From contig NC_026503.1 in assembly GCF_000182925.2 (NCBI RefSeq), positions 620,001 through 684,000 of the forward strand: a DNA stretch of 64,000 nucleotides, written 5' to 3'. Shown here one piece after another: positions 45,001 through 56,428 of the stretch. The position numbers were made by a program, and so were the translations under genes. The DNA is from Neurospora crassa OR74A. Taxonomy: Eukaryota > Ascomycota > Sordariomycetes > Sordariales > Sordariaceae. The stretch's first letter is position 1, and each line of letters opens with the position of its first letter. Below the pieces are notes generated by a model. It saw only the letters and a program-made list of their open reading frames with translations, was not told the DNA's origin and did no database searches.

Positions 45001-48000
45001 TGATTGAGGACTTCCTGGGGTCCTGGCTACATAACACGACTTCCAAACCATCCCCATTTCGCTTGATTGCAAGTTTCCCTCCTAATACATCTGATGTAAC
45101 AGGAAATTTCACCTGCCCCGCGGGCTCTGGTCAATTCGAAAAGCTATGTCCGGTCAAACACGACGGCATCAGGTCCAAGCACCATATCCGCTACGACGGC
45201 CTTGGCTGATGAGGGCCTTCAAAGACGAGCATATGCCCTGCATCTTGCTATCATTTGAGGAAACTTCGAGACCACCTCCCAAAACATGGCTTTTTGTGTC
45301 TGTAGGCATACATGCAACGAATGGCTTGGGGGCGAAAGCACCCTGCTCCAAATTCGTAAATCTATCACCGGTAAGAATGTGAAGAGTAGGCCCTCCGACC
45401 TGGTCTCGCCCGTGGTGACGGATGCTACCATGACACCAATGAGGTGACCTCTGACTGAACATCTCGTTGAAACCTGTCATGAAAGTATTCAATATGGCGG
45501 GTTGTCAGTAGCAACTGCCCGAAAGCATGTCCCCTACTTCCAGCTGAAGCGCCTAGCAGCACCCTCGCCTTCATGCCCAACTGCGGCCCTCGAGATGAAA
45601 GCAGTCGGTTTGAAAAGCGAATTGAAAAGAAAAACTGACAAAAGCCTCGAGTTCCGACTCGGAAGGTGATGCAAAGACTAGCCGTCGATCTGTGTGTGGG
45701 AGTCTTCGTCATGCCACCAGCAGGCATAACTTGAGAGAGTGCATAACAGGGTGCACGGGCCATGCGTAACTGAGGTCATTCGCGGAGCCTTCGGTGAATC
45801 TGTATAGCATCGGCGTTGGAGTCGCAAAACCGCCGGTGCTTCCCGTCTCCCCAACTCCAAAACCGTCACGGGCAAGAAGATGATTTTTGCGCTAAGCAGT
45901 AGGTCCAAGTTTGAAGCGGGTGGGTGGCCTGCGGGTGAATGAACTTGCATGCTCGACGCCCTCACTGAAGACGGTCGAATTCAATCGCTGGTTTCATCTC
46001 GTCCTGGCGCGAATTTGGAGTCATCCTTGCACCACTCCTTACCACTTGAGACCGGTGATCACCGACGGCGACGGTCATTTTTTTTCCGATCGGATCACAT
46101 GGCGGTTGGCAGTGAACTGGGCCTCTCTAGACACCCTCGCAGTCCGAACCCCAGTCAGCATTGCGTATGAGTGACTAAACTAGGGCAAACCACTGTCGTA
46201 AAGGTCAGTCGAAGGTTGGCTTGAATGGGGTTATATCGATGGATCATAGAACTGCGATATCGACCTCGTCGATGGACAATGCGCGTACCACAAAAGCCCA
46301 TTGTGTAGGCTGAATACGTGGGTAGGATTTTCCATGTCCGTCAATGGCCACTGGGAGTACGCCGAGTGCGCCGAGTGTGCCGAGCGATGGGTGGCAGGAT
46401 GGTTCGGGGCTCGGGTCAGTCGGGACCCTGGATGGTCGACACATGTGCCTTCTTTTTTGGACCGACAACAGCAGTATTTCAGCGTTTGGAAAGTGTCCTT
46501 GTGATACGAACCTGACATAAATGACCTCGTAGCCTGCCTATCTGGAGGCAACAACCGGAGTAAAACACGGCTTCACAACCGAAACAGGGCGCGATTCAGG
46601 CAGAAACAACGGCATGTGAACTCAGCTGTTCGAGGTGATGGTCAGAAAGACAGGACGACGATGGCGCAAACCCCATGTGCTTGGGGGCTGATAGGCTGGC
46701 TGAAGACAACCAACGACCAACAGACAAACATGTGCGTGCCTCTCTGTACGCGCGCGTGCCCGTTAATATGATTCGAGCCCTGCGAGCAACATTGGCCCAG
46801 ACATGGAGCATATCTCATGTTTGCCGTCGGCTGTGTCTTTGGTCTCCTAACGTGAGGCGTAGTTTGACTTCAACCACCGTTACCCCACGCTCTATGTCAG
46901 CCACTCCGCACATTGCCCATCCGCGCTCTGCCACAACTGGACGTGATAGATCGGAAACAAAACCAAGAAAGTCCGTACTACCGATTGTGCTTGGTCAAGT
47001 CGCATCGGAGGGCAATTGTTGGATCATGAGCCTGGTGACGGTAAAGTGGAGTGGTGATGTCGGAGTTGGTGACAATGTACTCATTGTTCGGATCAGAGTG
47101 GTTGCCGTGCATATCCAATAAGGCACAGTAATCATTACCTCTAGTTCTAAATGTACTGCCTCCGTATAAGCCAGCATATCGATCGACCTTTGTCTCGCTT
47201 ATCACGCAGACAGCCATTGCATGTCAAATCTCGGCAAGTCAGTCCCAGTCTGTGCAGGTATCAATTTGGCATGGAGAAAAGCCATCATGAGAGATACTCA
47301 TCTTCACACATCCCATCTTGTGTCATGGAATAACATCGTGACGGCAGACATTACTGGAAACACAACTGGGTTTTAGTTCAAATCGGACGTGTACGGGTGT
47401 GCGCATGCAAGTACCATCGTATGCGCAACACAGCAACTTTTACAAGGCCATTCGGACTTCTAATCCTGCCGATTCTCGTGCGGAAACAATTTTGTTTGTG
47501 GCCTCCAACGAAAGGAAGCTGTGGTGCGCTTTAGCACAATGCCCACTCCATAGTACATACGCACCGCGTAGGTAGATATTCAGGGATTCCGGGTTGCTTG
47601 TGGTCCCTTTTGTCCGATGGCGGATTGGGAAATGACGGGCTTCGTGATGGATGCCTGCAGCCTGGACTGATTGTTGAAGATCAAGAAGAAGGAGAAGCGA
47701 ACCTGGAAGTCAGATGCCGTGCCGTGGTGGCGCGAGGTTGCCTCAATGGGGACTGGCAGGCTGGAACATTGTGTCCATTTGAGACGTGATTGTTCTCCGA
47801 CCAGGCGGCAGCACAAAACTTGCACGGTTGCCACCATGTTTCTGCTTCAGCTTCCGGAGTCGCAGCACTCCGCATGAGAGTGGTGATCAGGAATAAGATC
47901 TAGATTGACGCCTTGAACGGCAGGCTGAGCAGATTGTCGAATACCTGCTTTCACACGCCGATGAATGGTTGTATCAAGGCATTGCACTCTACATTTTGCG

Positions 48001-51000
48001 AAGCCTCAGTTTCAGAGGACGTAGGAATATTGTAATTTAATTCGATCGTGATTGGCTTGTGAAACAGCCTGGCCGAGTTGACTTCTAGACTGTGACCAGT
48101 GCAACTACAGAAATGTGCACCTACATCGGTGCTCTCAAACCAATATCGTGTAGCAGCTCAAGCGACCGCATCTTCTTGCCGTGTCAAGGGCTCGAATGTC
48201 ACGTCAAAGGGGGAACCATCAAAAAAACCCAACGTCGGCGATAATCTGCTGACTGCCCGACCATTGATCGAAGAAGAGGCACGGAGCAGGACGCTTGTTT
48301 GAACAAGATTGTGAGAGAAAACCAAACTTCTTGCGATTTGTTGACATCAATCTGGACAGGGAGACTCGTCGAGGGTTGTCACCTAGTGCTTCTTTTGTTT
48401 TGTTTGGACCTGCGCCTCACTGGTCTTTCTGGCCATTGACCTTTTCATCCATAGGTACCTATTCGTTGCAGAAGAACACGAAGTGGCCGTGAGGAACCAC
48501 TTTAGCATCTAGGAGCACCCCCGCGAAAAGAAAGGCCTAGACTGCGGTGTCAGAAACTCCTGCGCCGTATGGTCGAAGCAAAGGCGCCGACGCCTATATT
48601 CGCGTCTCCGGGTCCATCACCGGATGCGCCTGCGTCTCCTACTCCTGGAACACCCGCGCCTGTTGCCGATGAGTCGGCCCCGCCGACCGGCATGCTGACC
48701 GGTGTACACGGGGTCCAAGTTGGGTTACCAGAAGATGATGGACTGGATGCTGCTAATGGTACTTGATACACCGAGACCTTGCAAGTCTTCAGTCATGCTG
48801 CCGAGCTCATGCTCGGAAAATGGTATCTAGTGCCCATCGAAAAGGGCATCAAATAGGCAATTGATTTTGGTACTGGTTCGGGGTGACTGGCAATTGATCG
48901 ATGGATTTTCCGAAGGTAAGGCCGTGCATCGGTACCACGATTTCGCCCATTCAGCCTACCTGGTGCCCACCTGAATTCGAAATAACGGGCTTATCAATAT
49001 AGAGGTATCTCTATAGACCTTCAAGCCCGACTATTTCAGCTACATCTATATCTGATTTTTGATAGTGCTATCCCTGACTGTGGTGCTTATATAAACAAGT
49101 GTACAGGGTATGCAAGCCCGGAGGCTGGATTGAACAACCGTCGTTACTGGGTCTGCATTAGAACAGTATGGAAAGCTGTGTGGGGAGGCTTGAAAACGCC
49201 TCGGATTAACCCAGTCAGTTTCGGGGAATAACTTTTCTTCAGGAAGACGGCTTCGAACAGGCTGGGTTTGTGCATTGGAAGGTACAGGAATTCGAAGTAA
49301 GCCCAATTTCATCCCAAAAGCCAAACAGCAGTGCATTATACTAATTCGTGATTCAAGATGCTAGTCTTCCCTTGGCCACAGGATCCGAAGCAAAAGGATG
49401 TTGGACTGTACGCCTATGCTGAAGTGTCTTCAGACTTTCAGAGCATCATTCAGTTCACATTTGGCTGAATTCTGGGGTGGTCGCAAGAAGAGATGACGAC
49501 ATATACGGCCAGAAACTCAAGGACACGAGCATCCACACGTACTACAAATGAAGGCTTCTTTATGCCCAAAAGCGCGAGTGAATCCACAGGAGGAAGGCTG
49601 ACTCAGGTAAAGGAAGGGGTGGGCAGCGTGGGCAGGGCAGAAGGGCTGACAGGCTGAATTTGGGCCAGTGGTCCGGTTTCGAGTGTGCAAGAGACATAGC
49701 TTTCATTCGTAGCTCAGAGAATGGAGCAATTTTTGTCGATATTCCCCCACAGATTACTGTGAGCCCAAGATGAGGGGAGTACTTCTACGTATTTTGTGTC
49801 ATTCAGCCATGAGAGACATTTTCGTTGCAATTTCTGACCAGCGCGAAGGTACAGGAACACATTCCACTCTCGGCTGCGTAGATAACAAACCGGACAGAGC
49901 TCGGTCCTGAACTTGTTTTAATCAGCTTCATCATCTACCTAGTCTTCTAACAGTGACACGTTCACGGGCAACAACCGCGCTTATACCTACCTGCCTATGA
50001 CTACGGGTGAGTCAAAAACTGAAATATCAATAAGCCATTATTGTCAAACCAGATGGTCCGTTTCCTTTTGGTTCCCTTTCATCATCAACACTACTTCAGC
50101 TTCAAGGATAAACAGTGAGGTGGTTGGCTCCAGAGAGCAGAATGAAAATCGGCCACCTGCAGTAAGGAAGGAAGTCGGACTGTCATCTCGAGGTTGGAAA
50201 GGCCATGATCTTCCCTGACAACAACACGTACTCAACGCCGAAACTCTTGCCCGTCAAAGTGACCAGTACAACTTAGGAGTAGCCTTCCCTTCGGGATTAT
50301 ATCGAGGCATTGGGAGGATACTTGGACCATGCCGACAGCCGGTAGTAGTTGCGCAACGGCTCGTCGAGTCCCGAAAGGGCAAACTTGTGTGGTAAATGGA
50401 ACGATTTGTTAACAGGCAGAAGCAACGAACCGTAATCTCTCATGCCCGCATTATTCCCAAGACATGATATGCCAATGTGTGTTGCTCTGGTCCGGATTTC
50501 GGACCTGGACCTCAGGGCGGAGGACTCAAAGAGGCACGGCGGGTCCAAGCGGATGACTGGGTTGAGCGCAGCACACCGTGTTTGCTTGGAGCTGTCAAAC
50601 CAGATAATGTGGATGCACCTCGCCTATGTTCCTCCAGGCCCATGGCTTCCGCTTTGTACGAACTCCACGATCCCGTCCTGCAGGAAAGATCCTCCATCAC
50701 CAGTAACGTGACTGGGCCTTTGCGGTTGCCAACCTCAGTTTTTAGCTGATGGGAAGGTAGCTAAGCGGTTGAGGCTTCACTTGCCCGCCATTTTGTCCAA
50801 TGTTGTTGCCATGAAAGTCAACAACCTCCACCAATCAAGCTAGGCAGCTTACAGGTCGCGGTGTAGGAGCCCGTTGCTGGATAAACAGAACGAAATAGCC
50901 TCCATCGCTCCTTCCGTCTCGTCAGTTCACCGCTCACAAATCGGTACGAGGGAGATTAAAGATTAGTGGCGAGGATATGGGCGGAGATTGGAAAAGATGC

Positions 51001-51210
51001 CGGCATGATGGATACTTACTCGAGTGCAGTGGAGGAAGTCTTCTCGGGTATAAGAAGGAACCACTCCTCCCATCAGGATTTGCAGTTTTTCCAGTTGCTC
51101 TCAAAGACAAGAACAGGGAGGTTGTCAAGAGCACCTACCAAACTTACAGTTCTCGAATTCAACCCAGCAATCTTTCCACCCTTCCTTCCCCAGCAGCTTC
51201 TCCAGCAATC

Positions 51211-51965
51211 ATGACTTCACCGGCGGATCCTCATACCAGAACCTGGTCTCACATCAACGGATCATCTCAAGACGTGCTTGACCGCTATGCCGTGACGGAG
51301 CTCTGTAAGGGCTGGCCTGTGTATCGCGACGCGTCGGAGTGGAAGAACTACCGCTCCCTCTTCACGGATGATGCCTGTGTGTGGACGAGTACGTACCTTA
51401 GCCAGCTCACGAGGTTACCTGGCATGTTGGGTCATTTTGCTAACCTATCAAACTCATAGCCTGGAGCAGCGACTTGCCGGTTGACGAATTCATTCAAGTC
51501 TCCAAGGAGGGCAAGAAGAACGGCGTCTTCATCATGCACCGCGAATGCGGCACTCTGGCCGAGCTCGGCGACAGCCGTACCCGGGCCATTGGAAAGATGA
51601 AGGCAACCATCACTCATCGCTTCAGCGAGGGCGGCGTGGCCTATGATGTCGACTGCGACTGCCGTTTCATCTTCTTTTGCGAAAAGCAGACGGCTACCCA
51701 AGAGTGGAAGGCCAAGTACGTCAAGCTGTTCTATGAGAAGGACAAGGTAGTGCCAGTCGATGGCCAGACTGTACCCAAGTGGGACAAGTGCGAGCTGAGC
51801 ACGTATCCGGAGGGATATCGGCACCTTGCGATGGCGCAGGCCAAACTGGGATACAAGATCGACGTGAACCTTCCTACGCCGCACGACAAGGGACTGTGGA
51901 AGCGCATGTATGGTGAGATGGAGAACTGGTTGGAAGGCAGAGAGGTTGACCTCCACTGGGCCTAG
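51211..51965 (+). CDS. SnoaL-like / NTF2-fold protein
   Basis: Exons 51211-51388 and 51460-51965, joined over a 71-bp intron (donor GTACGT, GCTAAC branch site, CATAG acceptor), encode 227 residues. The order [18 protein letters not shown], then [18 protein letters not shown], then [12 protein letters not shown] and DCDCRFIFF fits the SnoaL-like subgroup of the NTF2 fold: an N-terminal helical pair, then a curved sheet forming a small pocket. Members include small-molecule cyclases, isomerases and dehydratases, and many with no known substrate. No secretion signal is seen. ATG 51211 is chosen because it begins the conserved part. The frame stays open upstream to another ATG at 50977, and that extension is less protein-like. 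Reaction and substrate are unknown. Confidence 0.85.
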
Positions 51966-52540
51966 GACTGATCTAAGGAGTGGAGATCGGGTTTTCATGG
52001 TAGTGACGGGTAATCGACGTTGCGGTTCGAGTGGCTTTCGCGAGTCGTTGGGTTCCCGGCTCTTTGCAAGTTGAGGTTCAAGATAGACATCACTTGGCAA
52101 TAATACACGACCCAAATTGGCATTGCGTTTCGTCCTACCGGCAAAGTTTCTTGATCAGGCTTCAGTAGGCGGCAAGATAGGGCACTTGAGTACACCCGAG
52201 CTAGAATTCATGCTGGAAGGGAGGTCTAGGGGTATGGAGGGTATGGAGACGTTTATATAGCGGCCGACACATACTGCGTACTGCGTAGTAGAGGTAGTAA
52301 AGAATTGCTCACTCCAGACTGGCAAAGATCGACGGCAGGCATTTGCATCACATGTTGTGTGTGATCTGAGGCACATGGGCTCTTGGCATAAGTACGGTGG
52401 CCCAAGTCTGGGTTATGCTCAATTGAAAAGTTTTGGTTGCAAAAAAGTCCCTGGCAGTGGCAACCGCTAGACTCGCACCGAAGGGTACCATTCGAATGCA
52501 CACTAATGCAACCCCGACATCCAACTCCAATTCCAACTCT

Positions 52541-52632
52541 AAGCAATGAAGCAATGAAGCAATGAAGCAATGAAGTAATGAGAGTCAATGGGAGTTAATG
52601 GGAGTCAATGGGAGTCAATAGAGCCAATGGGC
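52541..52632. repeat. Compound minisatellite, 8-bp then 10-bp units
   Basis: Four to five copies of GCAATGAA run straight into four to five copies of AGTCAATGGG with variants (AGTTAATGGG, AGTCAATAGA). Both units share a CAATG core, so the second array may have grown out of the first. Confidence 0.9.
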
Positions 52633-52747
52633 GGGAGCTAAGGTTTTGAGTAGTAGTGCAAATAGACCCCTAGACCTTCTCCAAATTCCAAAAATTTGGG
52701 GTACCTTTAAGGTGATAATGCAAATGGATCCTTTCGCCTTCCACTTA

Positions 52748-52861
52748 GGAAAAAGAAAAAAAAAGAAAAAAGCGAAGAGAAAGAAAGAGAGAGAGGTTGA
52801 GGGGCAAAAGAAAAAACGGAAGAAAAGTAAGGGGGGGGAAGAGAGAAGAAGAAAAATATCA
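52748..52861. repeat. Purine-rich tract
   Basis: About 110 bases consist almost wholly of A and G, with only isolated pyrimidines. Such polypurine tracts can form triplex DNA. Confidence 0.8.
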
Positions 52862-53333
52862 AAAGAATATAAAGATGGATGGTGGTTAGCGCTTACTTTG
52901 TTACATTGATAGGTGTGAAGGACGGGAAGTGGATAGAGGCGTTGATATAAAATAGCTTGCAGCTGAGGCCAAATGGAAGCTCGGACCAGTTTTCAATTGA
53001 GTATAACCCAAACTTGGGCCACCGTACATAAGTCGAGATCGCCAAAGAGACACAATCGCGGCTTGGGCGATGGAGCGGGCTGGATCAGGGAGCTTATCGG
53101 TTACCTATCTACATAGTAGGTACCTCTAGGTCCAGTACGCAGGTACGTTATCAGCCATGACCCACCCCCTTCTACTGTGTACCTCTACCTACCCCGCCAA
53201 CGACAGACACGGCTCACCTCACGGTGACGGTCGCGTCCAGCGGTTATAGTGAATGGTTATGTAGTCCCCTAACAAAGTTGAAAGCCGACGCCTGCCAGCA
53301 ACTCTCGCCGCAACTTGCGATTTCTTAGCCAAG

Positions 53334-53405
53334 GTGTGTACAACCCTTATCGCCGGAGCCATCTCCTACGGGCAGTTCAGGTTACTTAACCGTGAAAATT
53401 TGCAG
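53334..53405 (+). promoter_or_regulatory. Likely 5' UTR intron of the thioredoxin gene
   Basis: AAG/GTGTGT at 53334 and TTTGCAG at 53405 frame a 72-bp segment with a TTACTTAAC branch-like site. It ends 55 bases before the thioredoxin ATG. The splice signals match other introns in the window, but no transcript evidence is available. Confidence 0.5.
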
Positions 53406-53460
53406 CAATCTACTTCGCAATCGATTCTCCCTCGACCGAACACACACAAACATCATCGCA

Positions 53461-53844
53461 ATGTCGGACGGCGTCAAGCACATCAACTCGGCCCAGGAGT
53501 TTGCGAACCTCCTCAACACAACCCAGTACGTCGTCGCTGACTTCTACGCCGACTGGTGCGGGCCTTGCAAGGCCATTGCGCCCATGTATGCCCAGTTTGC
53601 GAAGACCTTCTCCATCCCCAACTTCCTCGCCTTTGCCAAGATCAACGTCGATAGCGTCCAGCAGGTTGCTCAGCACTACCGTGTCTCCGCCATGCCCACC
53701 TTCCTCTTCTTCAAGAACGGCAAGCAGGTCGCCGTCAACGGTTCCGTCATGATCCAGGGCGCCGATGTCAACAGTCTGCGGGCCGCTGCCGAGAAGATGG
53801 GCCGTCTGGCAAAGGAGAAGGCCGCTGCCGCTGGCTCGTCGTGA
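53461..53844 (+). CDS. Thioredoxin, cytosolic type
   Basis: One exon encodes 127 residues. The active site WCGPCK is at 32-37, with both catalytic cysteines (33 and 36), and is followed by the usual AIAPMYAQFA helix. The cis-proline loop reads SAMPTFLFFKNG (Pro79). Thioredoxins reduce protein disulfides with electrons from NADPH through thioredoxin reductase. No targeting peptide precedes the domain when the ATG at 53461 is used. A longer in-frame start at 53392 would fall across the putative 5' UTR intron, so the shorter form is preferred. The tail after the domain is Ala/Lys rich, a little longer than in the smallest thioredoxins. Third codon positions are strongly C biased, as expected of a highly expressed gene. 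Confidence 0.97.
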   Translation: MSDGVKHINSAQEFANLLNTTQYVVADFYADWCGPCKAIAPMYAQFAKTFSIPNFLAFAKINVDSVQQVAQHYRVSAMPTFLFFKNGKQVAVNGSVMIQGADVNSLRAAAEKMGRLAKEKAAAAGSS

Positions 53845-54306
53845 GGTTCGGAAAGGAAAGAAAACAAACAAAAGAGATCAAAAGCATACAGAGCACCCTG
53901 TTGTGGATCAAGTGTACATACTACTACACTACAACATGGACATTTGCGTCTGACTATTTTCGGCGGGGGTTGGAGATCAGCTGTTGCTGAATGAACCGAA
54001 TAGAAAACTGTCGGTTGTTCAGGTTATGATGTCATGGGATCTTCGGGCGACGGTCTGATAAGTACCCATGGGCATGATCACACCGTGACCGTGACCCTTG
54101 AGCCCCAATATCTGCCGGATACTTAACTATCATATACTATGTACACTACTGGATAGTACACACAGTGATCAATCACCTCCGCCCTTGACTCATTGACCCT
54201 ATCAGTCGGCCATCCTACAAGACCTTTTGTTTTTCTTGGCGTTTCCCTATATCAGCATAACACTCCATCGTGACCCCCATCTGCCACACCACTATTCAAC
54301 AGCACT
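53845..54306. other. Thioredoxin 3' end and promoter of the small-protein gene
   Basis: About 460 bases between two plus-strand genes. I see no further gene. The sequence is ordinary, with short TACTACACTAC-type runs near 53919-53933. Confidence 0.6.
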
Positions 54307-54654
54307 ATGTCAACCTCACGTAACGGCGAGAGACATGGCAAGCAAAAGTCTCGCGACACAACCCCAGAGAGCTATCTTGGGAGCTCACCAGACAGAGGCG
54401 ACTCTAATGTTATCCAGCAATATCAGCCACAAAGGCTTCAACAACAGCAGCAATCGGTCCAAGGGACAACAAGAGGTAGTCGCAGTGGCGCTCTTGCCGT
54501 TAGGCTCGATATGGACTTGGATATCGACTTGCAACTGAGGGCAAAGATAAAGGGAGACATCACACTTTCTATGCTGTGAGTCTTAATCACGTTTATATAA
54601 GTTGATTTCACGGCTAACCGATCTATGAACGGCAGGGAAGGAGACCAGAAATGA
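54307..54654 (+). CDS. Small fungal protein with conserved C-terminal RLDxDLDxxxxLxAKIxGDITL motif
   Basis: Exons 54307-54575 and 54636-54654, joined over a 60-bp intron (donor GTGAGT, GGCTAAC branch site, CGGCAG acceptor), encode 95 residues. The first half is polar and Gln rich. The end reads VRLDMDLDIDLQLRAKIKGD, then ITLSML, then EGDQK. From memory, a tail of this form (alternating Leu/Asp, then Leu-x-Ala-Lys/Arg-Ile-x-Gly-Asp-Leu/Ile-Thr-Leu) is found in many otherwise different fungal proteins of unknown function. The unspliced frame would stop one codon after SML at a TGA that is itself part of the donor GTGAGT, so splicing adds only five residues. Function is unknown. The motif makes a real gene likely. 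Confidence 0.75.
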
Positions 54655-55050
54655 TTATCGACAATGACTCGGAAAGATGACCTCAAAATCAATATTTTAA
54701 TTTGGTAGCCTGAACATGGTCATGTTTTCTAGTCTCAGTATGCTTCTTGCGTTCCAGTATCAACTGTTGTCATCACAGTCAACTATCAGGTGATGCCTCC
54801 ATCACCAACGCATGTGGCACCGCAAGCCCGTGAGCAGGCAGCTACCCACCCTCCCCGTTCATCCCACCACTCCTGACACGCGGCCTCTTTGTCGGAGACC
54901 AATCTGTTTCTTACAAGATGTATGTGCAGACTGGTTTGCGACCGCATTTGCTCTTCTTGCGAGTTTTCGCTGCTTTTCGAATATTCCCAGTCTATATTCA
55001 ATAAATAACACCACTCAGGCATTCCTATTCGGACCAACATCATCGTCAAC
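54655..55050. other. Short intergenic region
   Basis: About 400 bases between the small-protein gene and the charged unknown protein, both plus strand. It presumably holds the promoter and leader of the second. Nothing else is seen. Confidence 0.6.
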
Positions 55051-56175
55051 ATGCCTGGAACTCGCTCGCACAGGTCCAGGGGTAAACCGTCGCTCCTTGA
55101 GCGGTCATCAACAAGGGGCAGTAACAACAATGAAACTCGGGAAATCATCCAACAACTTGCCCGCGCTGCTTTAGTCTACTCTCTCAAGCGTTTGACCAGG
55201 CAAGACTTGGCCGATAAAGGCAGCACATCACAGCAAAAACTACGGTCAAGATCCGCTCATGAAGACAGCCAAATCCACGAGCGCGACCGCGGTACAACAA
55301 CCAAAGCACGAGACAGCAGCGGAGCTAGCCACCGCAGTGACCGAGACCAAGACGGCAGCCGCGATGGCAACGACCTCCACGACGTAATGGGTCAACTAGC
55401 CGTTGGCATCCTCGGCTTTGGCATCCGCCACTTTCTCCATCAGCGCAAGAAAAAGGAAAAGGAGGAGAAGAACAAGATCAAACCTTCCTTGTACGCCACC
55501 ACTGCGGCAACACAGGGGCCACCACGGCGGCCGTCGGGTGAATACCCATACACTAGCTACGCCGACTATCTGGCTGCTACCAGCAACCATACTGGAGCCG
55601 GCACCAGATCCAAATCACTTCCCACCGATGGTCCGGAGCCAGCAGCAATAAGCCTAGCAACAACGCTTGAGTCACTCAAGAAGGAGCTGCGAGCGACTTC
55701 AGAAGCGCTGGCGGATCTTGTCAATAAGCCTCCATCGCAGAACAAGAAGTACAACGTACATGAAGCGTTGGCGGAGAGGGCAGAGGGCATCAGGGTGTCG
55801 ATAGACAATCTGGAGATGGCGATCAACAATGTGAGGAACTTGCATCCTGAAATCGATGAAGTCCGCGGTGTGCATGGAGGGGTTGGAGAGGTAGATAATG
55901 GGGAGGGGAAGGAGAGTGGCGATAAGGATCAGAAAGGAAAGGGAAAGGAAGGTGAAGTCAGGAAGGAGCAAGGTGATGAGGACGGGTGGGGCGAAAAAGA
56001 CGGTAGAAGTAGGGCCCGGGAACGGGAAAGGGTGCGTAGGGATAGGGATGGTAAAAGGTGCTCCAGGGATCGGGAGAGCAAACCAAGGAGGTCGGTTGAG
56101 TTTGAGGACGATTTGGATCGGTACGGATATTCTAGGGGAAGTGAGCGAAGGGACTACAGGCGATGGAGGAGATAA
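55051..56175 (+). CDS. Highly charged unknown protein with one short hydrophobic segment
   Basis: One exon encodes 374 residues. The ATG at 55051 has a GTCAACATG context. An amphipathic helix (NETREIIQQLARAALVYSLK, about 27-46) is followed by an Arg/Asp/Ser-rich linker, a hydrophobic Gly-containing segment (VMGQLAVGILGFGIRHFLH, about 112-130) directly before a Lys/Glu run, then a Pro/Ser/Thr-rich part. A helical region lies at about 200-265 (TLESLKKELRATSEALADLV, ISIDNLE-like), and a C-terminal tail is rich in Arg, Asp, Glu and Lys. I recognise no family. The hydrophobic segment is short and could be a membrane hairpin or a buried helix. That it is expressed as a protein is likely from its length and frame. 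Confidence 0.72.
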   Translation: MPGTRSHRSRGKPSLLERSSTRGSNNNETREIIQQLARAALVYSLKRLTRQDLADKGSTSQQKLRSRSAHEDSQIHERDRGTTTKARDSSGASHRSDRDQDGSRDGNDLHDVMGQLAVGILGFGIRHFLHQRKKKEKEEKNKIKPSLYATTAATQGPPRRPSGEYPYTSYADYLAATSNHTGAGTRSKSLPTDGPEPAAISLATTLESLKKELRATSEALADLVNKPPSQNKKYNVHEALAERAEGIRVSIDNLEMAINNVRNLHPEIDEVRGVHGGVGEVDNGEGKESGDKDQKGKGKEGEVRKEQGDEDGWGEKDGRSRARERERVRRDRDGKRCSRDRESKPRRSVEFEDDLDRYGYSRGSERRDYRRWRR

Positions 56176-56428
56176 TCAAGGTAATGCTTTGGTATGGTCA
56201 ACCTGTTCACTATGTCCCGTTTTTTTTTTTTTTTTTTTTTTTTTTTTTCCGATGTTCCACGGCCCCTTTTCTTTTCCTATGTTTACATTTTTTATTTTTT
56301 TTTTATTTTTTTTAGGAGAGGAGGAGGAGAAGAAGGGGAAGGGGGAGGGTAGAGGGGGGGGGGGGTCCTTTTGAAGAAGACTTTCCTTGTCAGGTGATCC
56401 CTACCAATGTACGTGCATATATACCCAG
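56176..56428. other. Convergent 3' region with poly(T) run
   Basis: The charged protein gene (plus) and the regulator gene (minus) end here 253 bases apart. A 29-base T run lies at 56220-56248, followed by a T-rich stretch and a purine-rich stretch with a long G run (about 56355-56366). Confidence 0.85.

Larger units (their letters stand above)
36062..51210. other. Gene-poor region, 15 kb, between divergent cyclin and SnoaL-like genes
   Basis: No gene that I can support lies here although the base composition looks ordinary, not AT-rich. Both flanking genes point outwards, so the stretch holds two promoters. Visible structure includes (GTGTC)n at 36771-36803, a 15-base G run at 37552-37566, (CA)n at 38803-38823, a 23-base C run at 42004-42026, (GGAT)n at 43087-43107, and four exact copies of an 11-bp word (37532, 38914, 41574, 43434). 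Frames reach about 155 codons, but on both strands and without family features. A short Ala/Pro-rich frame at 48569-48766 is the only one with coding-like composition. Confidence 0.5.
51966..53460. other. Intergenic region with minisatellite and purine tract
   Basis: Between the SnoaL-like gene and the thioredoxin gene. It holds two adjoining short-unit tandem repeats (52541-52632), a nearly pure purine tract (about 52748-52861) and, close to the thioredoxin ATG, a likely 5' UTR intron (53334-53405). No other gene is seen. Confidence 0.65.
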
